DNA of 64,000 bases from positions 1,426,001 to 1,490,000 of the forward strand of contig NZ_AEUW02000001.1 of the NCBI RefSeq assembly GCF_000187995.2, in the 5' to 3' direction. Positions within the stretch are counted from its first letter, which is position 1. Each line of letters begins with the position of its first letter. Shown piece after piece: positions 48,957 through 58,092 of the stretch. This DNA comes from Streptococcus macacae NCTC 11558. GTDB lineage: Bacteria; Bacillota; Bacilli; Lactobacillales; Streptococcaceae. Made by a program: the position numbers and the translations under genes. The notes under the pieces are model-generated. The model was not told where the DNA came from, did no database searches, and saw only the letters and a program-made list of their open reading frames with translations.

Positions 48957-51140
48957 TTAAAGTTCAACTTTAGCAACAATTGTTTTAGCAGCTTGCTGGC
49001 CAGTTTTTTCAAGAGCTACAGATTTAAGCTCAGCAGTATTTGTAAAGGCTACGATAGTCGTTGTTTCACGGTCGGCAGATTTAATAGCATCTAAGTCTGC
49101 TACCAAAAGCAAATCACCTAACTCTACACGCTGACCGTCTTTTACCTTCGCTGAGAATGGAGCGCCATTTAGAGCTACTGTATCCAAACCAACATGCACT
49201 AAAACTTCCAGGCCGTCGTCAGTCAATAGACCAAGAGCATGCTTCGTTGGGAAAACACTGGTGACTAAACCTGATACAGGAGAATAAATATTACCGTTCT
49301 CAGGTTCAACTGCAAAGCCATCACCCATCATTTTTTGTGAGAAAACAGGATCCTGAACATCTGTGATAGGAATGACCTCACCATCAGCTACAGTCGCAAC
49401 TTCTTCTGTTACTCCCTTGAAATCAACTTCTGTTGAAGATTGTTCTTCTACAGCCTCAACATCTGTTTTAGGAATTTCTGCTCCTGAATCCAGTAAATCT
49501 TGGATATCGGATTTAAGCACATCTGCTTTAGGTCCATAAACAGCCTGAACACCATTGCCTTTAACAATAAGACCCATAGCTCCTGCTTTTTTCCAGTGTT
49601 CTTCATCGCCGACTTTAGAGATATCAGCTACTGTTATACGAAGACGTGTCATACAAGCATCAACATCTGAAATATTTTCTTTACCGCCTAAGAGGTTGAT
49701 AATTTTAACGATTTGTGAATTGGCATCTGCTGTTCCTTTGTTTGCAGAAGACTCTTCAGATAAATCATCACCTGTATCATAGTTTCCATTACGTCCAGAA
49801 GTAGCTAAGTTAAATTTCTTAATCATGAAGTTAGCAATAAAGTACATTGCTACTCCAAAGACCACAGATACAATCACAAAGTTAACAACATCCATAGCCA
49901 GTCCTGCTTTAAAAGCCATTGGTGTCCTTGTTAGAAATTCAATATTACCAAATGAGTGAACACGAAGATGGATTAAATCAGCAGTTGCAAAGGCTAAACC
50001 TTGAATGAAAGCATATACAATATAAAGCGGAAGGGCTGCAAACATAAACATGTATTCCAAGGGTTCTGTTACACCAGTCAAGAAGACCGCAACAGCAGCT
50101 GAAAGGAACATCCCTTTATATTTTTCTTTTTTATCAGGATCAACATTACGGTACATAGCAAGTGTAAGTCCCATAAGAATTCCTGAAGAACCTATCATTT
50201 GACCCACTTTGAAACGGGCAGGAGTCACAGTTGTCAGCAAATGATGATACTGACTCATATGGCCTGAACCTTTTAAGTTAATAAGGTCTGTTACCCAAGC
50301 TAACCACAGAGGATCTTGTCCTAAAACAGTATGCCCTGCTTGAGCACCTGTCAAAATGTGATAAGTACCGCCAAGCTGCGTATAGTTCATTGGAATCGTC
50401 AGCATATGGTGCAATCCAAACGGCAAAAGAAGACGTTCTAAAGTTCCGTAAAGGAAAGGTGCTAAAAATGGTGCCGTATCTTGAGAGGATGCAATCCACA
50501 TACCAAAGCCATTAATACCAGATTGGACAATTGGCCAAAATACAGAAAGAATCAAAGCAACAATTGTTGAACGTACAATAACAACAAAAGGTACAAACCG
50601 TTTTCCATTAAAGAATGACAAAACATCTGGAAGTTTTCGGAAATTGTAATATTTATTGTAAGTTGTTGCACCGACAAAACCTGAAATAATACCGACAAAC
50701 ACACCCATATTCAAGGCAGGCTGTCCAAGTACATTGATAAAGTAATCGGCAACATGCATTCTGCCGCCAAAGATATTATGTACGTAGCTTGATTTATCAG
50801 CCAGCATGTCGACTGTAATACCATAAAAATTACCAGTGATCAGGTTAATCAAGATAAAGGCCAGCGCAGCTGCAAAAGCACCTCCAGCCCGCTCCTTAGC
50901 CCAGCTGCCGCCGATAGCGATAGCAAACAAAATATGCAGGTTGTTAATAACACCCCAACCTATTTGGGCGATAATGTTAGCGACAGTTACCAGAAGCGTT
51001 GACTTTGGATCAATTAAAGCCAAAGAGTTTCCAATAGAAACCATCAAACCTGCCGCAGGCATAACAGCAATAACAACCATTAAACACTTTCCGAATTTTT
51101 GCCAAAATTCGAAACTAAAAAGCTGTTTATAATTTTTCAT
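48957..51140 (-). CDS. ptsG: Glucose PTS EIICBA
   Basis: A 727-residue glucose-family PTS permease. EIIC (1-430) has ten or so helices and the GLHHMLTIPMNYTQLGG glucose/maltose segment. EIIB (480-555) holds the phosphocysteine in DVDACMTRLRIT. EIIA (590-727) holds the histidine in VLVHVGLDTVALNG. GGAGGATG precedes the ATG, and a perfect cre site lies in the leader. Glucose is the most likely substrate from segment similarity and general context; maltose is the main alternative. Confidence 0.9.
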   Translation of the reverse strand: MKNYKQLFSFEFWQKFGKCLMVVIAVMPAAGLMVSIGNSLALIDPKSTLLVTVANIIAQIGWGVINNLHILFAIAIGGSWAKERAGGAFAAALAFILINLITGNFYGITVDMLADKSSYVHNIFGGRMHVADYFINVLGQPALNMGVFVGIISGFVGATTYNKYYNFRKLPDVLSFFNGKRFVPFVVIVRSTIVALILSVFWPIVQSGINGFGMWIASSQDTAPFLAPFLYGTLERLLLPFGLHHMLTIPMNYTQLGGTYHILTGAQAGHTVLGQDPLWLAWVTDLINLKGSGHMSQYHHLLTTVTPARFKVGQMIGSSGILMGLTLAMYRNVDPDKKEKYKGMFLSAAVAVFLTGVTEPLEYMFMFAALPLYIVYAFIQGLAFATADLIHLRVHSFGNIEFLTRTPMAFKAGLAMDVVNFVIVSVVFGVAMYFIANFMIKKFNLATSGRNGNYDTGDDLSEESSANKGTADANSQIVKIINLLGGKENISDVDACMTRLRITVADISKVGDEEHWKKAGAMGLIVKGNGVQAVYGPKADVLKSDIQDLLDSGAEIPKTDVEAVEEQSSTEVDFKGVTEEVATVADGEVIPITDVQDPVFSQKMMGDGFAVEPENGNIYSPVSGLVTSVFPTKHALGLLTDDGLEVLVHVGLDTVALNGAPFSAKVKDGQRVELGDLLLVADLDAIKSADRETTTIVAFTNTAELKSVALEKTGQQAAKTIVAKVEL

Positions 51141-51166
51141 TACATCCTCCTATTACAAATGATTTA

Positions 51167-51199
51167 TGCAAGCGTTTGCAAATCGATAATTTTATTATA
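51167..51199 (-). promoter_or_regulatory. ptsG promoter with cre site
   Basis: On the minus strand a TTTACA/TATAAT promoter (-10 at 51194-51199) is followed by TGCAAACGCTTGCA (51167-51180), a perfect palindromic cre. The site lies just after the transcription start, the position for CcpA roadblock repression. Confidence 0.8.
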
Positions 51200-51379
51200 G
51201 CACTAATTTTATTTTTGTAAAGCCCCTTTTTAAAAAACATGAAAAAATTATAACAGTCAAAAAGTTCCAAGCCTCTACAATGAGAGGAAGCAGCTAAAAT
51301 ATGAAAATGGCTCAAATCTAACTGCTGCTTTACTGCAAAAAGACAGCAAGCTCAAAAATCAAAAGAAGGCAGCTAAAAA

Positions 51380-51412
51380 AACACTTGACCAAATAAAGGT
51401 ATCAAGTGCAAA
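51380..51412 (-). terminator. Terminator of prmA-rsmE
   Basis: On the minus strand CACTTGA and TCAAGTG around a 13-base loop, followed by TTTTTTT. The stretch from here to the ptsG leader (51200-51380) holds no gene that I can support. Confidence 0.85.
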
Positions 51413-51421
51413 AATAGAATA

Positions 51422-52180
51422 TTAAGAAGTCCCCTTTGCTGCATTTAACTCTAAAGCGTAGCTAACACTCGCTAAAGCATACAAGGGAGCTGTTTCAGCC
51501 CTCATAATACGTGGTCCCAAACCTACTTTCATCCCTCCTGCTTGTTCAAAAGCAGCCGCTTCTTCTGGCGAGATACCTCCCTCAGGCCCAAAGATAAAGA
51601 GCAGTTTTTCACCAGGATTAATCTCTGCCAGCCTCCTTGCCAAGACAGTGTTCTCGCCTGCTTTAGCTGATTCTTCATAGGCGATAAAAATCTGATCAAA
51701 GGACACAAGCTCTTTTAGAAATGCTGCTTTTTGCTCAAACAGCTTAAGCTCAGGAATCACATTACGTTTACTCTGTTCTGCAGCACCTCGAATAATTTTA
51801 GCTAATTTGTCTGTTTTCTTTCCTAATTTTTTAAGATCCCACTTAACGACGGACCAGTCTGCCGGGAAAGCCCAAATATGACTGGCCCCAAGCTCAGTTG
51901 CTTTTTGGGCAAGAAAATCCAGTTTATCCCCTTTGGGAAAGCCTGCAGCAATGGTGACATCAACCGGTAATTCTGTATTCTCATCTAGCTTCTCCAAGAT
52001 TTCCAAGGACTTCTGGGCCGGATCCAAGACCCGAGCCAAGCGTTTGATTCCATCCTCAAAAACCAGAATCACCTCATCTCCCTCAGTTAAACGCATAACG
52101 TTAAACATGTGCTTGACCGTATCCTTATCTGTGATGGTGACAGGATTTTCAGCTTTACCATTTACGAAATACTGCTGCAT
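51422..52180 (-). CDS. rsmE: 16S rRNA m3U1498 methyltransferase
   Basis: A 252-residue SPOUT-fold enzyme. The N-terminal PUA-like part (to about 70) is followed by the knotted SAM site FIFGPEGGISPEEAAAF and LGPRIMRAETAPLYAL near the C-terminus. The ATG at 52180 lies five bases after GGAGG, which itself spans the prmA stop, so the two genes are tightly coupled. The identification is secure. Confidence 0.95.
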   Translation of the reverse strand: MQQYFVNGKAENPVTITDKDTVKHMFNVMRLTEGDEVILVFEDGIKRLARVLDPAQKSLEILEKLDENTELPVDVTIAAGFPKGDKLDFLAQKATELGASHIWAFPADWSVVKWDLKKLGKKTDKLAKIIRGAAEQSKRNVIPELKLFEQKAAFLKELVSFDQIFIAYEESAKAGENTVLARRLAEINPGEKLLFIFGPEGGISPEEAAAFEQAGGMKVGLGPRIMRAETAPLYALASVSYALELNAAKGTS

Positions 52181-52181
52181 A

Positions 52182-53135
52182 CTAGCCTCCAATCACACCT
52201 GCTAGATTATTTGTTTTTTTGAAAACACAAGTATTCCATTCTCCTTGAACCATGTGGGTTTCAAGGACAAAGCCTGCGGCTTCGGCCGCCTCCTTCACCA
52301 GTTCCCACTTTTCAGAGATGATACCGCTCATGATCAGATAGCCTTCGTCCTTGAGCAGGCGATAGGCATCCTCGGTCAGATCGACCAGAATATCCGCCAG
52401 GATATTGGCCACGATGACATCCGCTTCTGTCTCCACCCCCCGCAGTAAATCTCCTGCAGCCACCTGAACATTGTCCATACCGGGGTTGAGTTCAATATTT
52501 TCCCGGGCCACGCGCACCGCTACATCATCCAAATCATAAGCATAGATTGCTTTTGCTCCCAAGAGGGAACTGGCAATGGAGAGCACACCTGAACCAGTTC
52601 CGACATCAATAACCCTCTCACCGCCGCGCAGCACCTGTTCCAGTGCAAAGAGGCTCATCTTAGTGGTCGGATGAGTTCCCGTACCAAAGGCCATGCCGGG
52701 ATCCAGCTTGATGATTTTCTCACCCGGATCTGGCTCATAGTCGGTCCAGGAGGGCACAATGGTCAAGTCATGCGTAATACGGGCTGGCTCAAAATACTGC
52801 TTCCAGTTGTCCGCCCAGTCTTCCTCTGCCAGTTCCTGAATGGACAGCTGCACATCACCTGTCTGCAGGCCAAAATCAGCCAGCTCAGCCAAACGTTTAT
52901 TGACCTGCGCAGTGACAATCGCCATATCAGCTGTTTCAGGATAATAAGCTGTGATGCGAACCATCTCAACCTGCTCTACTTCCGGAAAAAGTTCCCCGTA
53001 CTTACCAATACTGCCTAAGTAGTCCGCGCTATCATCAATCGCCACCCCCTGACTGCCCGACTCAATCAAAATGTTAGAAGCCGCTTCCTCCGCTTCACGA
53101 TTAACTGTGACGGTTAATTCTTGCCATTTATCCAT
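52182..53135 (-). CDS. prmA: Ribosomal protein L11 methyltransferase
   Basis: A 317-residue class I SAM methyltransferase that trimethylates L11. The SAM motif is [15 protein letters not shown] (about 175-190) and the catalytic-side motif is VANILADIL (about 245). The N-terminal L11-binding domain is present. The gene is richer in G+C than its neighbours (32 of 60 bases by hand count at 52321-52380, against 24 of 60 in rsmE at 51721-51780), which hints at recombination. It lies directly before rsmE. Confidence 0.96.
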   Translation of the reverse strand: MDKWQELTVTVNREAEEAASNILIESGSQGVAIDDSADYLGSIGKYGELFPEVEQVEMVRITAYYPETADMAIVTAQVNKRLAELADFGLQTGDVQLSIQELAEEDWADNWKQYFEPARITHDLTIVPSWTDYEPDPGEKIIKLDPGMAFGTGTHPTTKMSLFALEQVLRGGERVIDVGTGSGVLSIASSLLGAKAIYAYDLDDVAVRVARENIELNPGMDNVQVAAGDLLRGVETEADVIVANILADILVDLTEDAYRLLKDEGYLIMSGIISEKWELVKEAAEAAGFVLETHMVQGEWNTCVFKKTNNLAGVIGG

Positions 53136-53173
53136 GTTTTTCTCTCCTTCGTCTTTTCATATTTCTTGTCAAA

Positions 53174-53911
53174 CTATCTAATGAGCTGATAAGAGTAAAA
53201 TATAATTTCTTTCTTGTGATGAGAATAGTGTTCAAGCTCTCTTGCTCTTCCGATTTCAAACGGTAGTAACGTAAGGCCTTTTCCAAGTTCAACTAAACGG
53301 AGAATATTTTCAAAAGAATCCAGATGAATGATTTTTCTGCTATTTGCAAAATCATGCAGTGATTGCTTCCTAAAAGGACAGGCTGGGTCTTTATTTACTA
53401 GCAAAGGAAGATTTTGACGAGGTAAATCCAGAGCTTGATAAAAATATGCAGCTTCCAGCTTTTTTTGAAGCATTTGATAACTTGAAAGATTTTTTAAGCG
53501 CTGAAAGCAATAAATCAAGTCATACACTTTGCTGCCAATTTGAGAAGGGATTTCAGAAGTTCGTTTGATATCAATTTCATCCTTAGCAATATCAATCTTT
53601 TGCTCTGTCTGAATATCAATATTCAAAAGCATTTCAGATGTAAGAATGTGCTGTACTCCTGAATTTATCCCATTTTTAAAACGATTCAGTTCACTGATTG
53701 TCTGCTGAGCAAACGAGTAAAATTTCCTTCCTTGCTCCGTCGGTAAGATTCCATTATATCTCCTGAAAAACAAAATGGTCCCTAACTCTTCTTCCATACT
53801 TTTTAATCTAGCACTAATGTTAGATTGGGCACAGCCTAATATTTTAGAACTTTTATTCAGAGAACCCGTTTCATATATTTTTAAAAAAATAGTCAAGTCA
53901 TTTAAATTCAT
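53174..53911 (-). CDS. LysR-family regulator
   Basis: A 245-residue regulator with the LysR HTH at residues 3-62 (LTIFLKIYETGSLNKSSKILGCAQSNISARLKSMEEEL). The effector domain is shorter than the usual 200 or more residues. It is divergent from a DUF4865 gene, with a TATCA-N7-TGATA dyad between them, the usual layout for a LysR activator and its single target. The ATG at 53911 starts directly at the family motif. The pair is AT-rich between two G+C-rich genes. The inducer is unknown. Confidence 0.87.
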   Translation of the reverse strand: MNLNDLTIFLKIYETGSLNKSSKILGCAQSNISARLKSMEEELGTILFFRRYNGILPTEQGRKFYSFAQQTISELNRFKNGINSGVQHILTSEMLLNIDIQTEQKIDIAKDEIDIKRTSEIPSQIGSKVYDLIYCFQRLKNLSSYQMLQKKLEAAYFYQALDLPRQNLPLLVNKDPACPFRKQSLHDFANSRKIIHLDSFENILRLVELGKGLTLLPFEIGRARELEHYSHHKKEIIFYSYQLIR

Positions 53912-53922
53912 AGTTGGCACCC

Positions 53923-53957
53923 TATCATTTTTTGTGATAAATATATCATATTTTGGT
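53923..53957. promoter_or_regulatory. Candidate LysR operator
   Basis: TATCATTTTTTGTGATA (53923-53939) is a dyad with T-N11-A form. A weaker half-matching TATCATATTTTGGTA follows. The position between the divergent genes fits LysR-type control of both. Confidence 0.6.
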
Positions 53958-54015
53958 ATTATCCAAAAGAAAAGGGATAAAGTACAATAAAAGAAAAAAT
54001 AAAGGAGAAGTTCTT

Positions 54016-54537
54016 ATGCAAGCAATGCGATATGATATCACACTTCCATCTGATTATGACATGGCCATTATTCGTAAAAGGGTTCAAAACACAGGATACT
54101 TAATGGATCATTTCCCAGGCTTATTCTTTAAAGTTTATCTGATCAATGAAAAACAAGAAGGTGCATTTTGTAATAGCTACAGCCCCCTCTATATTTGGAA
54201 AGATACAAAAGGAATGAACCAATTTGTCTTTGATGGCTACTTTGATAATATTATACAATCTTTTGGATGGCAAAACATTGAAATTGGTATTACATCAAGC
54301 GTTGAGTTAGCTAAAAACTTTAAACAAAGCAGATATGTAACAGAAGAAACTTTTAATATTTTACCATCGCATCATTCTTTGAAGGGTACGATGGCAAAAG
54401 AAATCCTTGCAACTAATGAAACTGGAAAAGTTGTTATCTATAATCCGGATAAATGGAAAAAAACGATTTTTACTTTTTATGAAAAAAAGCCCCAAACGCT
54501 CTGCCGGTGTTTTGAAATCTTACATATTTCCAGCTAA
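54016..54537 (+). CDS. DUF4865-family protein
   Basis: A 173-residue soluble protein starting MQAMRYDITLPSDYDMAIIRKRV. It has the aromatic YLMDHFPGLFFKVYL and FVFDGYFDNIIQSFGW segments that I associate with DUF4865, a family often found next to LysR regulators. No catalytic motif is evident and the function is unknown. AAAGGAG lies eight bases before the ATG. The region is very AT-rich (16 of 60 G+C by hand at 54241-54300). Confidence 0.72.
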   Translation: MQAMRYDITLPSDYDMAIIRKRVQNTGYLMDHFPGLFFKVYLINEKQEGAFCNSYSPLYIWKDTKGMNQFVFDGYFDNIIQSFGWQNIEIGITSSVELAKNFKQSRYVTEETFNILPSHHSLKGTMAKEILATNETGKVVIYNPDKWKKTIFTFYEKKPQTLCRCFEILHISS

Positions 54538-54561
54538 CCATTTTTATTCATCACCATATGT

Positions 54562-54591
54562 AACAGTCTCAAAGAAGAGACTGTTTTTTTA
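54562..54591 (+). terminator. Terminator of the DUF4865 gene
   Basis: AACAGTCTC-aaagaa-GAGACTGTT followed by TTTTT, about 24 bases after the stop. Confidence 0.92.
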
Positions 54592-54703
54592 TCCTATTTC
54601 AGTATCAGCCTTTTTCTGCTATATAATAAGACAGGGAAGGTTGAGATACACGCAGAATTGCCAAGGGCTGATTCCCTTTCTTTTCGGAAAATGGCTCAAG
54701 CCT

Positions 54704-55174
54704 CTAATACCTGGGATAAGGATAAAATTCCGTTTCTGTCAGTTTTGCTCGACCCTCATCAAAAGCCTGGCTATTCCAGCTAATCTCAAACTCAGCAGCC
54801 TCAGGATCTGCCAAAAAGTCCAGCAGGGCATCCAGGCCTTCCTCAGCTGTCTGGCTCAGGAAATCTACGAAATAAGCCAAAAACTCGCGGGACAGGCCCT
54901 TCTTGGGCTCATAAGGCAGGGCGGCCAGATAATCTCCTGCTGCGATTCTGGACTTGGCAGGATTGTAAAAGATCACTGCCTCCTCAAAGAAAATATCCTG
55001 ATCCATCGTCTCCCCTGCCTCATCCAGCAGCTCGATACCCGACTGGTTTTCTGCCTCCAGCAGAAAGGCCACTTCTACTGCGTGATTTTTCTTGTTCCAA
55101 TTGATCTCATAATCAAAAGGGAAGGACTTACCCAGTTCCTCATCCAGTACATCTAAAAAACCGTACTTAGCCAT
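54704..55174 (-). CDS. DUF3013-family protein
   Basis: A 156-residue acidic, soluble protein that starts MAKYGFLDVLDEELGKSFPFDY and ends in a tyrosine/proline tail. It belongs to DUF3013, a lactobacillales family of unknown function usually found near prmA or rarA. It is G+C-rich (32 of 60 by hand at 54841-54900), unlike the LysR/DUF4865 pair beside it. It was perhaps once adjacent to prmA, before that pair entered. Confidence 0.8.
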   Translation of the reverse strand: MAKYGFLDVLDEELGKSFPFDYEINWNKKNHAVEVAFLLEAENQSGIELLDEAGETMDQDIFFEEAVIFYNPAKSRIAAGDYLAALPYEPKKGLSREFLAYFVDFLSQTAEEGLDALLDFLADPEAAEFEISWNSQAFDEGRAKLTETEFYPYPRY

Positions 55175-55206
55175 TCTATACTCTTTCTAATCATCTGATA
55201 CGCTAT

Positions 55207-55289
55207 GAAAATCAACAGCAGAGCGCGCAGACACTTCAGACAATAGCCAGAGTTAAGCACAGTAAGCTAACGAACTGCCATTGATTTTC
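55207..55289. repeat. Small intergenic element with inverted ends
   Basis: GAAAATCAA and TTGATTTTC bracket 65 bases of non-coding sequence upstream of rarA. The ends resemble the 'TTTTTGATTTTCATTGAATAT' border of the repeat at 61254 (shortened here). It is probably a decayed member of the same family. Confidence 0.4.
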
Positions 55290-55374
55290 GAAGACTATGA
55301 AATATGTTAAAATAGATATCACCATAGTATCATATTTAAGAAGAGAAACAAAGCTGTTAGAAATGAGGTGAACT

Positions 55375-56643
55375 ATGTCAGAAAATCTCGCTATTCGGAT
55401 GCGGCCGACCAGTATTGACCAGATTATCGGTCAGCAGCACCTGGTCGGCCCTGGAAAAATCATCCGCCGCATGGTCGAAGCCAATCGTCTGTCTTCCATG
55501 ATTCTCTACGGACCGCCAGGTATTGGCAAGACTTCCATCGCCTCAGCCATCGCTGGGACTACCAAATACGCCTTTCGGACTTTTAATGCGACTGTGGACA
55601 GTAAAAAACGCCTGCAGGAAATCGCCGAGGAAGCAAAATTTTCAGGAGGCCTGGTTCTCCTGCTGGATGAAATCCACCGATTGGACAAGACCAAACAGGA
55701 CTTCCTCTTACCACTCTTAGAAAACGGCTTCATTACTATGATTGGCGCCACAACAGAAAATCCTTTTTTCTCTGTGACCCCTGCTATTAGAAGCCGCGTT
55801 CAGATTTTCGAACTAGAGCCTCTCAGCAATGATGATATCCGCTCAGCCATTCAGACAGCCTTGAGCGACAGCGAACGAGGCTTTGACTTTCCGGTAGAGC
55901 TGGATGATGATGCATTAGATTTTATCGTTACATCCACTAATGGTGACCTACGTTCTGCTTATAACTCTCTTGATTTAGCTGTTCTATCAACTCCTGAGGA
56001 TAAAAAAGGCAAACGGCACATTACGCTGGAGATTATGGAAAACAGTCTGCAAAAAAGCTACATTAGCATTGATAAGGACGGTGACGGCCACTATGATGTC
56101 CTCTCTGCCTTGCAAAAGTCTATTCGCGGATCAGATGTTAATGCTAGTCTTCACTATGCTGCTCGTCTCATTGAAGCAGGCGATTTGCCAAGTCTGGCTA
56201 GACGCTTAACTGTTATTGCCTATGAGGACATTGGGCTTGCCAATCCTGACGCCCAAATTCACACCGTGACAGCTATGGAAGCTGCTCAGAAAATCGGATT
56301 CCCAGAAGCACGGATTCCCATTGCTAATGCCGTCATTGACCTTGCTCTTTCACCCAAATCCAATTCTGCCTATGAAGCCATGGATGCTGCGCTGACAGAT
56401 TTACGCAAAAAGGGGAGTCTGCCTATCCCGCGTCACCTTCGAGACGGACATTACACAGGCAGTAAAGAACTTGGCAACTCAAAAGACTATAAGTATCCTC
56501 ATGCCTATCCAGAAAAATGGGTTAAACAGCAGTATTTACCAGACAAATTATTACATACCAACTATTTTGAGGCTAATGAAACCGGTAAATACGAGCGGGC
56601 TCTTAAAGCCAATAAAGAAAGAATTGACAAACTTTCTCATTGA
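55375..56643 (+). CDS. rarA: Replication-associated recombination protein A
   Basis: A 422-residue AAA+ ATPase (MgsA/RarA) that acts at stalled replication forks. Walker A is YGPPGIGKTS (about 46), Walker B is LLLDEIHRLDK, and sensor 1 is GATTENPFF; the clamp-loader-like C-terminal domain follows. GAGGTG precedes the ATG. The 5' part is G+C-rich (34 of 60 at 55441-55500) and much of the 3' part AT-rich (18 of 60 at 56521-56580), so the gene may be a recombinant mosaic. Confidence 0.95.
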   Translation: MSENLAIRMRPTSIDQIIGQQHLVGPGKIIRRMVEANRLSSMILYGPPGIGKTSIASAIAGTTKYAFRTFNATVDSKKRLQEIAEEAKFSGGLVLLLDEIHRLDKTKQDFLLPLLENGFITMIGATTENPFFSVTPAIRSRVQIFELEPLSNDDIRSAIQTALSDSERGFDFPVELDDDALDFIVTSTNGDLRSAYNSLDLAVLSTPEDKKGKRHITLEIMENSLQKSYISIDKDGDGHYDVLSALQKSIRGSDVNASLHYAARLIEAGDLPSLARRLTVIAYEDIGLANPDAQIHTVTAMEAAQKIGFPEARIPIANAVIDLALSPKSNSAYEAMDAALTDLRKKGSLPIPRHLRDGHYTGSKELGNSKDYKYPHAYPEKWVKQQYLPDKLLHTNYFEANETGKYERALKANKERIDKLSH

Positions 56644-56671
56644 AGCCTTTTCAAAATTTTCAATTTTTATC

Positions 56672-56699
56672 TTGAATTTTTTAAGCATTATGGTATGAT
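56672..56699 (+). promoter_or_regulatory. Promoter of the 6S RNA gene
   Basis: TTGAAT, a 16-base spacer and TATGAT; transcription would start close to the 5' end of the 6S RNA. Confidence 0.65.
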
Positions 56700-56714
56700 A
56701 AATAAAGAAGAATT

Positions 56715-56896
56715 GCTGTGGTATACGAATCCACATCTAAGTGTTGACCGACTAAATTTGTATGATTAGGGAAACAAAAGTCTTCTAACAGTATGCAAGC
56801 CGTCTCACACGGAAGCGACTAAGTTAGAGCGAGTTGCCCACCTGCTTTTACCGTGCGGGTTCAATACAAATCGTGGATCACCGGTACCAATACAGC
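56715..56896 (+). ncRNA. ssrS: 6S RNA
   Basis: About 180 bases with no reading frame between rarA and tRNA-Lys. Terminal helix arms pair as GCTGT/ACAGC, GGTA/TACC and ATCCAC/GTGGAT. An inner helix pairs ATTTGTA/TACAAAT, leaving a large open central loop, the sigma-RNA-polymerase decoy shape of 6S RNA. Location next to rarA agrees with my recollection of Firmicute 6S loci. It regulates housekeeping transcription in stationary phase. A covariance-model score was not available to me. Confidence 0.8.
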
Positions 56897-56901
56897 TTCT
56901 T

Positions 56902-56974
56902 GCCTCCTTAGCTCAGTTGGTAGAGCAGTGGACTCTTAATCCATGGGTCACAGGTTCGAGCCCTGTAGGGGGCA
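56902..56974 (+). tRNA. tRNA-Lys (CTT)
   Basis: Cloverleaf with acceptor GCCTCCT/AGGGGGC, D arm GCTC/GAGC, anticodon loop CTCTTAA (anticodon CTT) and T-loop TTCGAGC. CCA is not encoded. It begins only six bases after the 6S RNA, so it may be processed from the same transcript. Confidence 0.95.
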
Positions 56975-56989
56975 TAGATATATAAAAGA

Positions 56990-57017
56990 AAAAGCCCTTA
57001 GATTGGGCATTTTTTCA
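56990..57017 (+). terminator. Terminator of the 6S/tRNA-Lys unit
   Basis: AAAGCCC, a seven-base loop, GGGC and ATTTTTT. Confidence 0.75.
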
Positions 57018-57033
57018 TCTTAATAAAAATCCT

Positions 57034-57077
57034 TATCATTTCTATAGGATAATCCTAATAATCCTACAAAAATGATA
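57034..57077. promoter_or_regulatory. 44-bp imperfect palindrome upstream of the TPR regulator
   Basis: The outer arms TATCATTT/AAATGATA and inner arms TAGGAT/ATCCTA are symmetric about 57055. A dyad this long, 74 bases before an HTH-TPR gene, is a likely binding site for that regulator, probably autoregulatory. Which direction it drives is unclear. Confidence 0.55.
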
Positions 57078-57150
57078 GTTTAGTTCTTAAATAAGCTGAC
57101 CTTTTTCACATTTAAAGCAGAGAGAAGCTTTCTAATAGAGGAAGTATCAA

Positions 57151-58014
57151 ATGAAACAAAATATTACCAGTCTAATAAAAGTATACAGGAAAAAAAGAGG
57201 GCTCACTCAGTCCGAATTAGCAAAAGGTATTTGCACACAAGCTATTATCAGTAAACTAGAAAACTCTGAAGTTTCTCCTTCTACAGATAACTTTGTAGCC
57301 TTATGTAAAAAATTAGAAATTCCAACTTCAGAAATACTTAAAATCTTAGAATTTAAACCTGAAGAAAAGCATGAGGAATTTTTCTTCAGCGAAGAATTTC
57401 AAACGATTTATTATAAACAAGATTTTGAGGCAATTAATAAATTTATAGAAAAATTTATTTCATTTGACAGTCTCAATGATGAAGAAAAAGTTTATTACGA
57501 ATGGCTTAATGCAACCTTAGACTTTTATTGCAGAAACAATCAAGAAGAAGCTATCGCTGCCATCACAAAGATCATAGAAAATCATTCGTTAAATAGCCTA
57601 AAGCTTTATGACCGTATAGTACAGTCCTTAGCTATAATGTACCATATACAAGGAGACGAACAAAAAGCCTTAGAATTATTTAAAACCATTGCTTATCGCA
57701 TTAATGCCTCAATAAGCCTGAAATTTAAAGTCAGCAGCTTATTTTATCTGGCAGAAATCCATCGTTCTTTAAACGATAATCAAACAGCACATCATTATAT
57801 TTCTCAAGCTATTGATTTATTAATAACAGCAGAGGATTTATTTAAGTTAGGAGAACTTTTCCTACAAGAATCAGAAATTTTATATTCCCAAGAATTATAT
57901 ACCGAATCTTGGGAAAGCTGTAATAAAGCTATCGCCATATTTGATATAGAAAATAAGAATTTTTTAAAAACGAAGGCCTTATCTTTAAAAGTGAACATAA
58001 AAAAGCACTTGTAA
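57151..58014 (+). CDS. PlcR/TprA-like HTH-TPR peptide-sensing regulator
   Basis: A 287-residue protein: HTH_XRE in residues 6-60 (LIKVYRKKRGLTQSELAKGI...IISKLENSEVSPSTDNF) and a C-terminal array of TPR helices (about 75-287), as in the RRNPP group (PlcR, PrgX, TprA) that binds short imported peptides. TprA systems have a convergent Phr peptide gene. On the opposite strand downstream (about 58108-58253) there is a start-less 48-codon hydrophobic-then-basic frame that might be a decayed one. The ATG follows GAGGAAG. It is a different subfamily from the Rgg at 36287. Confidence 0.85.
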   Translation: MKQNITSLIKVYRKKRGLTQSELAKGICTQAIISKLENSEVSPSTDNFVALCKKLEIPTSEILKILEFKPEEKHEEFFFSEEFQTIYYKQDFEAINKFIEKFISFDSLNDEEKVYYEWLNATLDFYCRNNQEEAIAAITKIIENHSLNSLKLYDRIVQSLAIMYHIQGDEQKALELFKTIAYRINASISLKFKVSSLFYLAEIHRSLNDNQTAHHYISQAIDLLITAEDLFKLGELFLQESEILYSQELYTESWESCNKAIAIFDIENKNFLKTKALSLKVNIKKHL

Positions 58015-58046
58015 TACCACGAGCCCTTCCGTCATAACATAATACA

Positions 58047-58092
58047 CAAAGCGGCTATTGTTAACTGTAGTAGGTTAACAATAGCCGCTTTG
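58047..58092. terminator. Long terminator after the TPR regulator
   Basis: CAAAGCGGCTATTGTTAAC and GTTAACAATAGCCGCTTTG form a perfect 19-bp stem around an eight-base loop. The T run is short. Confidence 0.85.

Noticed and set aside
54407..55156. A 249-codon plus-strand frame
   Set aside because: It overlaps the end of the DUF4865 gene and runs antisense through the DUF3013 gene; the protein has no recognisable features and no ribosome site.
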